DNA of 64,000 nt, from positions 60,374-124,373 of the forward strand of contig JACQBC010000036.1 of NCBI GenBank assembly GCA_016194635.1. The letters run 5' to 3'. Below, piece by piece: positions 1 through 8,769 of the stretch. This DNA is from Gammaproteobacteria bacterium. GTDB taxonomy: Bacteria; Pseudomonadota; Gammaproteobacteria; UBA6429; Thiohalophilaceae. The notes below the pieces were generated by a model, which was not told the DNA's origin, made no database searches, and saw nothing but the letters and a program-made list of their open reading frames with translations. Within the stretch, counting starts at the first letter, position 1, and every line of letters starts with the position of its first letter. A program made the position numbers and the translations under genes.

Positions 1-2061
1 GAAATAACAACCACGTTGATATAAGAAGTCGAGTTGTTGTTGGGTTTCAACACCTTCGGCAATCACCTTGAGATTGAGGCTTTGACCCATCACGATGATG
101 GCGGTGGCAATCGCGGCGTCATCACTGTCTTCGGCGATATCACGAATAAAGGAACGATCGATCTTCAATGAACTGATCGGGAAACGGCGTAAGTAGTTTA
201 ATGAAGAATACCCCGTACCAAAGTCATCTACGGCGATGGTCACACCGATATGGTGCAAGGTATTCAAGGCGCTGACGGTTTTACTGGCGTTACGCATCAA
301 CATACTTTCGGTTAATTCCAGTTCTAAAAGGCCGGGGGTGATCCCGGTGCTGGTGATAATATTGGTGATGTTGGTGGAGAAATCCGGGTTGTTAAATTGT
401 CTTCCTGAGACGTTAACCGCCATGCTGAGGTTCTTGATCCCGGCTTGGTGCCAGCGTTGTGCTTGGGTACAGGCTTGGCGCAACACCCACTCCCCCACCG
501 GCGCGATCAAACCGGTTTCTTCCAGTATAGGGATAAAATCCCCCGGCGAGATCAAGCCCATCTGGGGGTGCCGCCAGCGTAATAACGCCTCGACGCCGAT
601 GATGGTATGGGTTCGGATATCAAACTGTGGTTGGTATAACAGCTGTAATTCATCGCGCACCAAGGCGTGGCGCAGGGCATTTTCCATGGTAAGCCGCTCG
701 AACACGCGCGCGCTGAGTTCATTGGAGTAAAATTGGTAATTGTTACGTCCCAGATCCTTGGCGCGGTACACTGCGACATCGGCGTTACGCAATAGGGTTT
801 CGGCGTCCTCCCCGTCGGTGGGGAAAATGCTAACACCCAGGCTGGCGGTAAGCGCATGGTCGATATTATCGACCGTAAAGGGCGCCACCAGGGTATCTAA
901 CAGTTTCTTAGCCAGTTGCAACACATCTTTTTCCGAGGCCATGTCTTCCAACAAAACCGCGAATTCATCACTGCCAAAACGCGCCACCGTATCACCGCTG
1001 CGGACACTGTGCGACAGGCGTTTGCCGAGTTGTAATAAGATATGATCACAATGGTGTTGTCCATGACGATCATTGAGTTCATGAAAACGATCGAGATCAA
1101 CAATGATCACCGCCACCATGCGGTGATGCCAACGGGCACGGGCGATCGCCTGGCGCAAGCGATCCATGAATAAACTGCGATTCGGCAGTTTGGTAAGCGT
1201 ATCGTGGTGGGTCAAGAACTGCATACGTTCTTGGGTACGCATGCGTTCGGAAATATCTTTACCGGTGGCAACAAAATGGGCAATGGCGCCTTGGCTGTCG
1301 CGGATCGGCGTAATGGTTTTTTCTTCGTAGAAAACGCTGCCGTCCTTGCGTTTATTGATGAACACTTCGGTAAAGGGGTCACCGCCCAAGATGGTTTCCC
1401 ACAGATTTTTATAAAAGCTCCGGTCTTGTTTGCCTGAATTCAAAAACCGGGGGGTTTTGTGCGCTATTTCGTCGCGGTTATACCCCGTGACCTGTTCAAA
1501 AGCGGGGTTGACGTATTCAATTTTGCCGTCACGGTCGGTGATCATCACCAGGTCTGCGGTTTGTTCCAAGGCACTGGATAAAGTCTGCATGCGTGCTAGG
1601 GTATTTTGTGCATCGCCGTTGTCGGTGGCGATTGCGAGGTTTCCCGTGAAGGCGATAGAGCCAGCGCCGAGTGGCTGGTCGTGCAGATTGCTCAACTGCG
1701 CCATAATAGCGATGATCTGCTGGTCGTGTTTAATGGGCGATAAGACATGGGTATAAAAGCCCAGCCCGGTTTGTTTACTCGAATAACGGGCGATGAACCG
1801 TTGCTCCGCGCCGGAGCTGACCAGGGCATCAAGACAGCGTTGTGCCGTTCGGGCATCGGTATCATTGAGTAGGCCGAACAAGGATGAGCCGGTGTTGTGG
1901 CTACCGAGCAGCGTCTGTACGGCTGGATTGGTGAGAATGATGGTCGCGTCGATGTCCAACAATAACATCGGTGTTAAGACGTGTTCGGTGAGGAGCTGCC
2001 AAGCGGTTTGCACATTGCGCAGCAATGACAGGCGGTCAGCATGTGAGTGTTGACGTTGCAT
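1..2061 (-). CDS. PAS-PAS-GGDEF-EAL cyclic-di-GMP signalling protein, C-terminus cut by window edge
   Basis: Cytoplasmic c-di-GMP turnover protein; 687 codons are visible and the frame is open at base 1. Start ATG at 2059-2061. Domain order from the translation: PAS-like region (about residues 20-125), second PAS (about 165-280, with VNPAFEQVTGY), diguanylate cyclase domain (about 285-445) and EAL phosphodiesterase domain (from about 455). The cyclase signature reads GSDEF instead of GGDEF, so synthase activity may be reduced. The EAL domain keeps EALLRW, the DDFGTGYSSL loop and the KIDRSF stretch, so the phosphodiesterase is probably active. No membrane segment is seen in the visible part, suggesting a soluble sensor. 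The missing tail should be short, since the QLDFLYQRGC stretch is close to the end of EAL domains. Confidence 0.93.
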   Translation of the reverse strand, partial: MQRQHSHADRLSLLRNVQTAWQLLTEHVLTPMLLLDIDATIILTNPAVQTLLGSHNTGSSLFGLLNDTDARTAQRCLDALVSSGAEQRFIARYSSKQTGLGFYTHVLSPIKHDQQIIAIMAQLSNLHDQPLGAGSIAFTGNLAIATDNGDAQNTLARMQTLSSALEQTADLVMITDRDGKIEYVNPAFEQVTGYNRDEIAHKTPRFLNSGKQDRSFYKNLWETILGGDPFTEVFINKRKDGSVFYEEKTITPIRDSQGAIAHFVATGKDISERMRTQERMQFLTHHDTLTKLPNRSLFMDRLRQAIARARWHHRMVAVIIVDLDRFHELNDRHGQHHCDHILLQLGKRLSHSVRSGDTVARFGSDEFAVLLEDMASEKDVLQLAKKLLDTLVAPFTVDNIDHALTASLGVSIFPTDGEDAETLLRNADVAVYRAKDLGRNNYQFYSNELSARVFERLTMENALRHALVRDELQLLYQPQFDIRTHTIIGVEALLRWRHPQMGLISPGDFIPILEETGLIAPVGEWVLRQACTQAQRWHQAGIKNLSMAVNVSGRQFNNPDFSTNITNIITSTGITPGLLELELTESMLMRNASKTVSALNTLHHIGVTIAVDDFGTGYSSLNYLRRFPISSLKIDRSFIRDIAEDSDDAAIATAIIVMGQSLNLKVIAEGVETQQQLDFLYQRGCYF

Positions 2062-2153
2062 AGAAAAATACTATCGTAATCTTACCGCCCCGCCTATAGA
2101 GCAAACCGCGTATTTGTGCGATCGGCGGGTGGTTTTGGCGCTAAATTATGGGG

Positions 2154-2405
2154 TTAAATCCGTCGCGCGATCGGAATTAATGCGATTTCATCGGTGTCTT
2201 TAATCGCTGTCTGGAGGGAAACAAACTGCCGGTTGATGGTGGTTTGAAGCTTATCTTCAGTAAGGTATAACGACCATTCATTGCCGCGGTTGCGCAAATG
2301 GCCAAGCAATTCGCTGACGGTACGGACCTCGACAGGCAGGGGTAGCTGCTCGGATTCTTTGTGTAACATGTCCGCAAGCGGGCCGAAATACAGTATCTTT
2401 GCCAT
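2154..2405 (-). CDS. MoaD/ThiS-like small ubiquitin-fold protein without terminal Gly-Gly
   Basis: 83 aa with a start at the ATG at 2403-2405; an in-frame ATG at 2414 adds three residues. The N-terminus (AKILYFGPLADML) and the C-terminal strand (DTDEIALIPIARRI) match the beta-grasp fold of molybdopterin synthase small subunits, which carry sulfur as a C-terminal thiocarboxylate. That function requires a terminal Gly-Gly, and here the protein ends Ala-Arg-Arg-Ile. Either it is a MoaD-fold protein with another role or the 3' end has changed by a small indel. No other molybdopterin genes are in the window. It is divergent from the Nudix gene, with about 85 bp between starts. Confidence 0.7.
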   Translation of the reverse strand: MAKILYFGPLADMLHKESEQLPLPVEVRTVSELLGHLRNRGNEWSLYLTEDKLQTTINRQFVSLQTAIKDTDEIALIPIARRI

Positions 2406-2490
2406 GGGGTTCATCCTTACGTAGGGACTTGCTACCATAACGGTTCCGAGCACCGCCTGACAAGCCCATTCTGGCAGGAAAACCACGCGC

Positions 2491-3006
2491 ATGACACAGG
2501 TTAGCAAGGAAATATTTCAAGGTCGGATCATTCGTCTGACCCAAGAACAGGTCACGCTTCCCAATGGTCAGGCCATGACCTTGGAGACGGTGCACCACCC
2601 CGGCGGCGTGGGGATCATAGCCGTGGATGCAGAGCAGAAATTATGTTTGTTGCGGCACTACCGCCACGTGGTGGGACAATGGTTATGGGAGATTCCGGCG
2701 GGAAAAATCGATAATTTCGAGCCGCCCTTAGACACGGCGCGGCGGGAGTTGCGGGAAGAAGCAGGAGCCGTGGCGCAAAGATTGATCCCCTTAGGCCGTA
2801 CCCTCAGCTCGCCGGGGGTGTTCACCGAGGTGGTGTATTTGTATCTTGCGCAGGAGTTGCAAATAGTGCCCACCGCGCACGAACCCGAGGAGTGTATTGA
2901 AGTTCACTGGATTGAATTAGCCACGGTGCGGGATTGGATCCGCAGTGGCGAGATCGTCGATGCTAAAACGATTGTCGGGGTGATGTTACTGGGGTTACAA
3001 AGGTAG
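2491..3006 (+). CDS. Nudix hydrolase, probable ADP-ribose pyrophosphatase
   Basis: 171 aa, ATG at 2491. The Nudix box is present in the middle of the protein (G at GKIDNFEPP through RRELREEAGAV), giving the metal-binding REXXEE core. The N-terminal layout, with a beta-sheet region GRIIRLTQEQVTLPNG and then VGIIAVDAEQKLCLLRHYR, is that of the NudF/ADP-ribose pyrophosphatase group, which hydrolyses ADP-ribose to AMP and ribose 5-phosphate. The length is slightly shorter than the roughly 200 aa of E. coli NudF. Substrate assignment is inferred from family resemblance only. It stands alone on the plus strand. Confidence 0.85.
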   Translation: MTQVSKEIFQGRIIRLTQEQVTLPNGQAMTLETVHHPGGVGIIAVDAEQKLCLLRHYRHVVGQWLWEIPAGKIDNFEPPLDTARRELREEAGAVAQRLIPLGRTLSSPGVFTEVVYLYLAQELQIVPTAHEPEECIEVHWIELATVRDWIRSGEIVDAKTIVGVMLLGLQR

Positions 3007-3168
3007 GAGGCGTGATAATTTACCGTCGAGCGGTTGCCGCCGTGGGTGTGAGACGTCAGCGAAGGCGACCACCCAAATGTAATTTACTGTACTGTCATCA
3101 ATCCACAGCGATTTAATAGGTTGCATTGGATTTTAAATCTGTCGGAGTGATCCGATTTCGATAACAAT
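3007..3168. other. Intergenic region between convergent Nudix and amidotransferase genes
   Basis: About 160 bp with no reading frame of note and no clear rho-independent terminator seen. Confidence 0.5.
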
Positions 3169-3861
3169 TTATTTACACCCCTCTAACCAACGACCCAATA
3201 AAGTCGCCGCGGTCCGATGTAGCGAGGCGATTTTTTGCGGGGTTTGTTGGCGGATCGTGCTGGCATCGTGGTCGTGATAACAACGGCGTTGCAAATCCCC
3301 GCTATGGCGGGTCAGCCATTCCTCGATCATCGCGGCGGTGACCTCGACGTGGAATTGCAAGGCCAGGTGTGGACCGATAGCAAAGCCTTGTTGGGCAAAA
3401 TGATCACTGCGGAATAAGTGTTCTGCCCTGGCGGGTAAATCGAAGGTTTCGCCATGCCAATGGAAGACATCCAGGTGAGTGGTCAAGTCTTCTGTCCAGC
3501 GTGAACCTTGTGTAATGTGAATCGGTATCCAGCCAATTTCCATGCAGGGTCCAGGATAGACCTTGGCCCCCAGCGCCTTGGCGATCATCTGACTGCCTAA
3601 ACATATGCCCAAGACCGGGACAGCGTTTTTTACCGCCTGTTGTACTAGCGCGATTTCAGCGGCTACCCACGGCAGTGGATCGTTCACGCTCATTGGACCG
3701 CCCATGAGAATAATGCCGCTAACATCGTCAGTACGTACGGGTACGTTTTCACCGGCGTCGATGTTGATCGATTCATGGCTGAACCCGTGTTGTCGTAATA
3801 CATCCAGCAAATAGCCCGGGCCTTCACAATCCAAATGCCGAAAAATGCGAATAGGTTTCAT
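3169..3861 (-). CDS. Class I glutamine amidotransferase-like protein
   Basis: 230 aa, ATG at 3859-3861. The class I amidotransferase fold is shown by the nucleophile elbow GICLGSQMIA (Cys87), an oxyanion-loop region LMGGPMSVND and a C-terminal QFHVEV holding the expected His and Glu of the triad. It resembles stand-alone GMP-synthase-like amidotransferases of unknown substrate; no synthetase domain is fused. It lies 9 bp downstream of the ABC exporter gene on the same strand, so it is probably the last gene of the two-component/exporter run. Its acceptor substrate cannot be told from sequence. Confidence 0.85.
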   Translation of the reverse strand: MKPIRIFRHLDCEGPGYLLDVLRQHGFSHESINIDAGENVPVRTDDVSGIILMGGPMSVNDPLPWVAAEIALVQQAVKNAVPVLGICLGSQMIAKALGAKVYPGPCMEIGWIPIHITQGSRWTEDLTTHLDVFHWHGETFDLPARAEHLFRSDHFAQQGFAIGPHLALQFHVEVTAAMIEEWLTRHSGDLQRRCYHDHDASTIRQQTPQKIASLHRTAATLLGRWLEGCK

Positions 3862-3870
3862 ATGAAGTTA

Positions 3871-5679
3871 TTATTGATTGCCATAAAGCCGTTGATAAAT
3901 GCCACCGTTTTGGATCAGTTCTTGGTGCTGACCTTGCTCGATGATCTGCCCACCGTCGAATACATAAACGTGATCGGCTTGTCGCACCGCACTGAGCCGA
4001 TGCGCGACGATGATGGTGGTGCGCTGGCGCAGAAAGTTCTGCAGGGCCAGGTGTAATTGTGTTTCGGTCTGGGTATCCAGCGCCGAGGTGGCTTCGTCGA
4101 GGATCACCACGTTGGGTTTGGATAAGATCATGCGCGCGATCGCCAGGCGTTGTTGTTGACCGCCCGACAGTCGTACCCCGTCTTGACCAATGATCGCTTC
4201 CAATCCTTGGGGTAGGGCACGGATGGTGGCGCCTAATTGCGCAATGTCCAGGGCCTGCCATAATTGTTCGTCGCTCACACTGATCCCCATGGTGAGATTG
4301 TTGCGCACACTGTCATTGAACAGCGCCGGTTGTTGTAACACAATCGCAACGTGTTGTCGCACCACGTCCAAGCCGATCTCGGTCACCGCTATCCCATCGA
4401 AGTATACCATGCCTGATTGCAATGGGTAGAGCCCGAGTAATACCTGCGCCAAGGTGGATTTGCCACCGCCACTGGCGCCCACCAGCGCGATCTTCTCGCC
4501 GGGTTTAATCGTTAATGAAATATCCTCTAATACCGGTTCTCGATCACCGTAGCGGAACACGATGCGTTCCAAACGTACGCCGACGGTGGTTTTATCTCGA
4601 AATGGGTTGTGGCGGTGCGGATAAACCGGTTCGGATTGTAGCCGTTGTAAATTATTAATCCGTTGTTGCGCGGCGCGGGCGCTGAAATACTGGTATTGAA
4701 TCCCGAGGATTTCCTGTACCGGCGCCATCATGAACCATAAATAACCGAACACCGCCATCATCTCACCGATGGTCAGATTGGAATAGACCACCATCAGCAT
4801 GCTCACGGCGCGGAAGATATCAAAGCCCACCAAGAAGATGCCGAATGAAAACCGATTGGCGGCATCGGCGCGCCAGGCGTATTCGCCCGCATGGCTGCGG
4901 ATCCCACGGGCGCGGTCGATCACGGTTTTGAGATAGTGTTGTTCACGGTGGCTGGCGCGGATCTGGCGGATGCCGTCGAGGGTTTCGATCAAGGCCTGCT
5001 GGAATAATTCAAAGGCACGGTTCTCGTGTTTTTTTAATTGTTTAACCTTTTTACCCAGCACCAAGGTGAAATAGATCACCAGCGGGTTGAGCAATAAAAT
5101 AAACAAGGCCAATTTCCAGTGTATCCATAACAACACACTGCTCACGCCAATCACACTCAAGACGGCAATCAGAAATTTACTGATGGCGGAGCCGATAAAT
5201 TCGTCGATGGTATTCATATCGGTGACGAAATGACTGGCCACCTTACCTGTACCGAGGGTTTCGTATTCCGACAACGAAATGGTTTGTAAACGCGTCAGCA
5301 ATGCACTGCGTAGCTGAAAGGTGATGTCTTTGGCTATTAGGGTGAATTGGCGATTCTGCAATACCCCCAAACCGATGGCGATGAAGCGCAGTGCGACGGT
5401 AATCCCTAAAATGACACTAATATAAAGGACGGGGCCCCACCAAGCCGGGGGAAACCATGCGTGGATGTGGGTGATTAATACGCCCGGTTGTTTGAGCAAC
5501 ACCTCATCGACTAACAGCGGCATGAGCAGGGGCAGGGGAATACTGGCCAGTACCGTCAACAACGCGAAGACCTGGGCCAGGGCTAACGCGTGTTTATGCC
5601 GCAAAACAGGCCGCAACACGGCGCCTAAACTATCGGGGGCGGCGGTACTACTGGGCAGGGGGGCTGGAACATGGGTCAT
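3871..5679 (-). CDS. ABC transporter, fused permease and ATPase (MsbA/lipid or multidrug exporter type)
   Basis: About 602 aa with the ATG at 5677-5679; an upstream TTG at 5700 is in frame but less likely. The N-terminal half has six hydrophobic segments of a type I exporter; the C-terminal half has Walker A (GASGGGKST), the signature LSGGQQQR, Walker B VVILDEATSALD and the H-loop IVAHRLS. Such half-transporters dimerise in the inner membrane and export lipids, peptides or drugs. It follows the sensor kinase gene by 27 bp, suggesting co-expression with the PhoP/PhoQ-like pair and a role in an envelope-stress response. Substrate unknown. Confidence 0.92.
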   Translation of the reverse strand: MTHVPAPLPSSTAAPDSLGAVLRPVLRHKHALALAQVFALLTVLASIPLPLLMPLLVDEVLLKQPGVLITHIHAWFPPAWWGPVLYISVILGITVALRFIAIGLGVLQNRQFTLIAKDITFQLRSALLTRLQTISLSEYETLGTGKVASHFVTDMNTIDEFIGSAISKFLIAVLSVIGVSSVLLWIHWKLALFILLLNPLVIYFTLVLGKKVKQLKKHENRAFELFQQALIETLDGIRQIRASHREQHYLKTVIDRARGIRSHAGEYAWRADAANRFSFGIFLVGFDIFRAVSMLMVVYSNLTIGEMMAVFGYLWFMMAPVQEILGIQYQYFSARAAQQRINNLQRLQSEPVYPHRHNPFRDKTTVGVRLERIVFRYGDREPVLEDISLTIKPGEKIALVGASGGGKSTLAQVLLGLYPLQSGMVYFDGIAVTEIGLDVVRQHVAIVLQQPALFNDSVRNNLTMGISVSDEQLWQALDIAQLGATIRALPQGLEAIIGQDGVRLSGGQQQRLAIARMILSKPNVVILDEATSALDTQTETQLHLALQNFLRQRTTIIVAHRLSAVRQADHVYVFDGGQIIEQGQHQELIQNGGIYQRLYGNQ

Positions 5680-5706
5680 GGTGGGCCTAACACAGCTCAA
5701 TCATCG

Positions 5707-7047
5707 TTATTCCGCCAATGGTAACGCCAACCAAAATGCGGCGCCACCCAAGGGGCTACGTTCAATCTGTAACTTGCTCGCATAATTAGAAATTATTTCA
5801 TGCGCCACCGCCAGACCAATCCCTTGTCCCGGCATGGCCTCATCGATTCGCCCGCCGCGTTGCAAGATAAGAGCGACTTGTTCTGCGGCAATGCCAGGGC
5901 CATCGTCTTCGACACAGATTGACCAGCTGCTGGTTTGCCGCTGCGCCTGTACGCGCACCTGTTGCCGGCACCATTTACTGGCATTGTCAATCAGATTACC
6001 CAGGACTTCCATCGCGTCGCCTGCATCAACCCGCACCCGGCAAGGATCAGGCAGGGTGTTCTCAAAGCGGATATTTTTGTCGCGGTATACCTTGGCCATG
6101 GCGGCGAATAATTTATCCACCAGGGGGGCGAGCGCAATACTCTGCCGCACCGCGGTACTACCGGCGGTGGCGGCACGTTGTAATTGATGAGCGACGATAT
6201 GATCCATGCGTTGCACTTGATCATCCAGGGTATTTTTATTGAGAATGCTGGCGGGTAATTCGGCGATAGCACCGCGCAGTACCGCCAGGGGTGTTTTTAA
6301 ACTGTGGGCTAAATCGGCGAGGGCGTGGCGATAACGGGTTTGTTGCGCGTGCTGGTGATCGATGAGTTCGTTGATGGTTTGGGTGAGCAAACGCAATTCA
6401 CTGGGGTAGCGGCCCGCAATGCGGGTTTGTTTGCCGCCATCAATGGCCAAGAGTTCTTGCCGCACGTTATGCAAGGGGCGTAAACCCCAGATGAGAATAG
6501 CCACTTGGGTGACTAACAAGGCAAGCGCGAGCCCCACTAACCATAAACCCAGGGTGCGTCGGAAGGTGTACACTTGGGTTTTAAACGGCCGCAATTCGGT
6601 AATAATATTGAAGGTCAACGGCCGTTTGTCGCTGGCGGTATACCAATCCACCCCGTAACTCAGCACCATGTATTCTTCTTCGTCATACATCAGCGTATGC
6701 AGGTGGGTTTCTCCCGCCGGGAGGATCTGCGGGGTGGGCAAGTTAATACCCACGGTCGAGAGTGATTTCCACAGGGGTTTGCCCGTGGCGTCGATAATAA
6801 TGCCGTACAGTCCCGAGCTGGGGAGACTGAATTTAGTATCTAATAAGCGCGCCGGCATGTCGATCTCGCCTTGCGGATCGAAATCGGCGCTGGCTAGGAG
6901 TAGATTCAAATAGCCGTGAAGATTCTCACGCAGGCTTTGCTCGGCGCTTTTATAAAACGCGGTCTGCAGGGCATAACCGGCGACTACCAAAAACAGACTG
7001 AGGATTACGCTGGCGGCGAGGATTAAGCGCGCACGCAGCGAGATCAT
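5707..7047 (-). CDS. PhoQ-like membrane sensor histidine kinase
   Basis: 446 aa; its ATG overlaps the regulator stop codon (ATGA), so the two are translationally coupled. A first membrane segment lies near residues 7-27 and a second near 165-187, enclosing a periplasmic sensor of about 135 residues with an acidic patch (YDEEEYM). The cytoplasmic part has a HAMP-like linker, the H-box DLAHSLKTPLAVL, an N-box LIDNASKWCRQ close to the PhoQ form, G1 DDGPGI and G2 GQGIGLAVA. Acidic periplasmic surface and N-box fit the PhoQ group, which senses divalent cations and antimicrobial peptides; the actual ligand is inferred. Confidence 0.92.
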   Translation of the reverse strand: MISLRARLILAASVILSLFLVVAGYALQTAFYKSAEQSLRENLHGYLNLLLASADFDPQGEIDMPARLLDTKFSLPSSGLYGIIIDATGKPLWKSLSTVGINLPTPQILPAGETHLHTLMYDEEEYMVLSYGVDWYTASDKRPLTFNIITELRPFKTQVYTFRRTLGLWLVGLALALLVTQVAILIWGLRPLHNVRQELLAIDGGKQTRIAGRYPSELRLLTQTINELIDHQHAQQTRYRHALADLAHSLKTPLAVLRGAIAELPASILNKNTLDDQVQRMDHIVAHQLQRAATAGSTAVRQSIALAPLVDKLFAAMAKVYRDKNIRFENTLPDPCRVRVDAGDAMEVLGNLIDNASKWCRQQVRVQAQRQTSSWSICVEDDGPGIAAEQVALILQRGGRIDEAMPGQGIGLAVAHEIISNYASKLQIERSPLGGAAFWLALPLAE

Positions 7048-7727
7048 GTGGTTTTAGTTGTGAGGCAGAACCGGTAACCGCGGCCGCGCAGGGTTTCAAT
7101 AGGCTTGAGTTCGCCACTGGGGTCGATCTTGCGGCGGATCCGGCCGAGAATAACTTCGACGACATTGCTGTCGCGATCTTCATCGTGCGGATAAAGATAA
7201 TCGTTGAGGGTATTCTTAGAGATCACTTGGTTGGCGTGCCGCATGAGATATTCCAGCAAGCGGTATTCAAAGGTTGTGAATTCCAAGGCTTGGCCGTTAA
7301 GGCTGACCTGCTGCGCCTCCACGTCCAATTCGATCGGCCCATGGGTCAGTGTTTGGCGGGTTTGGCCACTGGCGCGCCGCACCAGGGCCTTCACCCTGGC
7401 AAGCAACTCTTCCATTTGAAACGGTTTGATCAAATAGTCGTCGGCGCCGGCTTCTAAACCATTCACCTTATCTTGCCAGCGATCCCGCGCGGTCAAAATC
7501 AGAATCGGAAAATTGCGTCCGTCGCGCCGTAGTTTTTTAATCACCTCAATACCGGACATCCCGGGTAAACCCAAATCGACGATGGCCAGATCGATAGGGT
7601 ACTCCTTGGCAAAGAATAATCCTTCTTGACCCTCGCCGGTTTCATCCACCATGTATTTCAAGGTTTCCAGTTGGCGCTTGATCTGCGCGCGTATATCCAC
7701 CTCGTCTTCGATAATCAGGACACGCAT
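7044..7727 (-). CDS. PhoP-like OmpR-family response regulator
   Basis: 227 aa, ATG at 7725-7727. The receiver domain has the acidic pair ED at residues 7-8, phospho-acceptor Asp51 in IVDLGLPGMSG, the Thr at LTARDR and Lys in LIKPF. The C-terminal winged helix carries EYRLLEYLMRH and the RGRGYRF end of OmpR-type DNA-binding domains. Asp51 and its surroundings match PhoP/QseB-type regulators. It overlaps the kinase gene by 4 bp and follows the PepSY gene by only 5 bp. A PhoP-box-like direct repeat upstream of the run (8555-8571) suggests autoregulation, which is inference. Confidence 0.93.
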   Translation of the reverse strand: MRVLIIEDEVDIRAQIKRQLETLKYMVDETGEGQEGLFFAKEYPIDLAIVDLGLPGMSGIEVIKKLRRDGRNFPILILTARDRWQDKVNGLEAGADDYLIKPFQMEELLARVKALVRRASGQTRQTLTHGPIELDVEAQQVSLNGQALEFTTFEYRLLEYLMRHANQVISKNTLNDYLYPHDEDRDSNVVEVILGRIRRKIDPSGELKPIETLRGRGYRFCLTTKTT

Positions 7728-7732
7728 AAAAT

Positions 7733-7993
7733 TTAGTGGGCCGAGAGTATTTCGCCGGACTGACCGTGGATGACCACGGTGTGTAAACCCCCGTGGTCAT
7801 CCAACACCTTGACGCGGTAAACCGGTGTTTCCCCTTGATAACCCGGGTTGACCGAGACTACCTTGCCGGGGAAACGCTGCATGGCGGTTAAAGCCGCGGC
7901 TTGTTTATCCACGGTGTGATTTTCTTTGGCCTGGTTTGGGACGCTCAGGATTAAACACGCCAGTAGCGTTAACAATGTAAACAAGCGTTGCAT
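7733..7993 (-). CDS. Secreted PepSY-domain protein
   Basis: 86 aa from the ATG at 7991-7993; the frame is open further upstream but the signal peptide MQRLFTLLTLLACLILSV places the start here. The mature part has the PepSY pattern: a helix (DKQAAALTAMQRFPG) followed by strands GKVVSVNP, PVYRVKVLDDHG and the end VVIHGQSGEIL. PepSY proteins sit in the periplasm and are common beside two-component systems and peptidases, where they may act as inhibitors or sensor partners. It is 5 bp from the response regulator start, so an accessory role to the PhoP/PhoQ-like pair is likely. Confidence 0.88.
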   Translation of the reverse strand: MQRLFTLLTLLACLILSVPNQAKENHTVDKQAAALTAMQRFPGKVVSVNPGYQGETPVYRVKVLDDHGGLHTVVIHGQSGEILSAH

Positions 7994-8059
7994 AGTTTTC
8001 CGCGTGAGATTGCTAATATGATAAGCATACACGACAACTTGTTTTCCGGGGAGGGTGAT

Positions 8060-8482
8060 TTAACGGAATATGCGTGGATTGGTTTCAATCCGGCGGATCT
8101 CCGAACCCGAATTATACGCCGCCCCGTGCCGTGGGTAACGATCCCCGTGGTGCTCATACCGGCCTCGATCCGCTTGGCCACAACGTCCATAACGGTCACG
8201 GCCACCATCGTAGTGAGGACGGTAATGATCGTAGCGATCATAGTGATACCCATGGCCGTGATTATAATACCGGTGATGGTGATCCTCGTCTTCATCATCT
8301 TCATCATGTACTACAATCACCTGGGGTTGAACATAATGTTCGGTATATTCGTAAGTGGTGATCGGCGTGATATACGCGGGAGAACGGGTACTGAAGCTGA
8401 GGCTGAAACTATCGGCGTGTACCCAGTTTGGCAGCAGGGCGGTGCCGGTAATGCCTAGGATTGCAGTGAGTAATTTTTTCAT
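8060..8482 (-). CDS. Secreted His/Asp/Tyr-rich low-complexity protein, possible metal binder
   Basis: 140 aa with a signal peptide (MKKLLTAILGITGTALLPNWVHA). After a short region SFSLSFSTRSPAYI comes an acidic run DEDDEDED, then HHH and a long tract of His, Tyr, Asp, Arg and Gly to about residue 120. The acidic-plus-histidine composition suggests binding of divalent metal ions in the periplasm, but no defined domain is recognised. It is first in the minus-strand run leading to the PepSY gene and the two-component system, 66 bp ahead of the PepSY start. Coupling to a PhoQ-like cation sensor is an attractive inference. Confidence 0.75.
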   Translation of the reverse strand: MKKLLTAILGITGTALLPNWVHADSFSLSFSTRSPAYITPITTYEYTEHYVQPQVIVVHDEDDEDEDHHHRYYNHGHGYHYDRYDHYRPHYDGGRDRYGRCGQADRGRYEHHGDRYPRHGAAYNSGSEIRRIETNPRIFR

Positions 8483-8554
8483 GGTCTATCTCCAGGGGTG
8501 TTGTAGTTTCGACGCGGCTATTGTCGGATCACGGCACTGAATCAAAACTGAACC

Positions 8555-8571
8555 ATAACCCAATTTTAACT
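8555..8571 (-). promoter_or_regulatory. PhoP-box-like direct repeat upstream of the two-component run
   Basis: Read on the minus strand the site is AGTTAA-AATTG-GGTTAT: two hexamers separated by 5 bp, each matching 4 of 6 positions of the enterobacterial PhoP repeat (T/G)GTTTA. A further GGTTCA follows directly. It lies about 73-89 bp upstream of the His-rich protein start, a plausible activator position. The match is imperfect and this genus may use another box, so treat it as a candidate. Confidence 0.4.
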
Positions 8572-8769
8572 ACTTGATTTATAAGCTAAAAATAGAATAA
8601 ACGGAGCCGATTGGTTTGGCCCTGGTAGGCCGATCGTATTCCGGCGTGAGACTGTGGCTGTGCCACGGATGGCAGGTGCGATGTATACATCGAATTTAGC
8701 CGGTAATTTGCTATAACCATATAAAGGTCTTGAAACATTATCAAAATTTTTACAGTAGGAAGCATAAAT

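Noticed and set aside
236..730. Plus-strand frame of 164 codons
   Set aside because: Antisense to the EAL domain of the c-di-GMP protein, whose minus-strand frame carries clear motifs.
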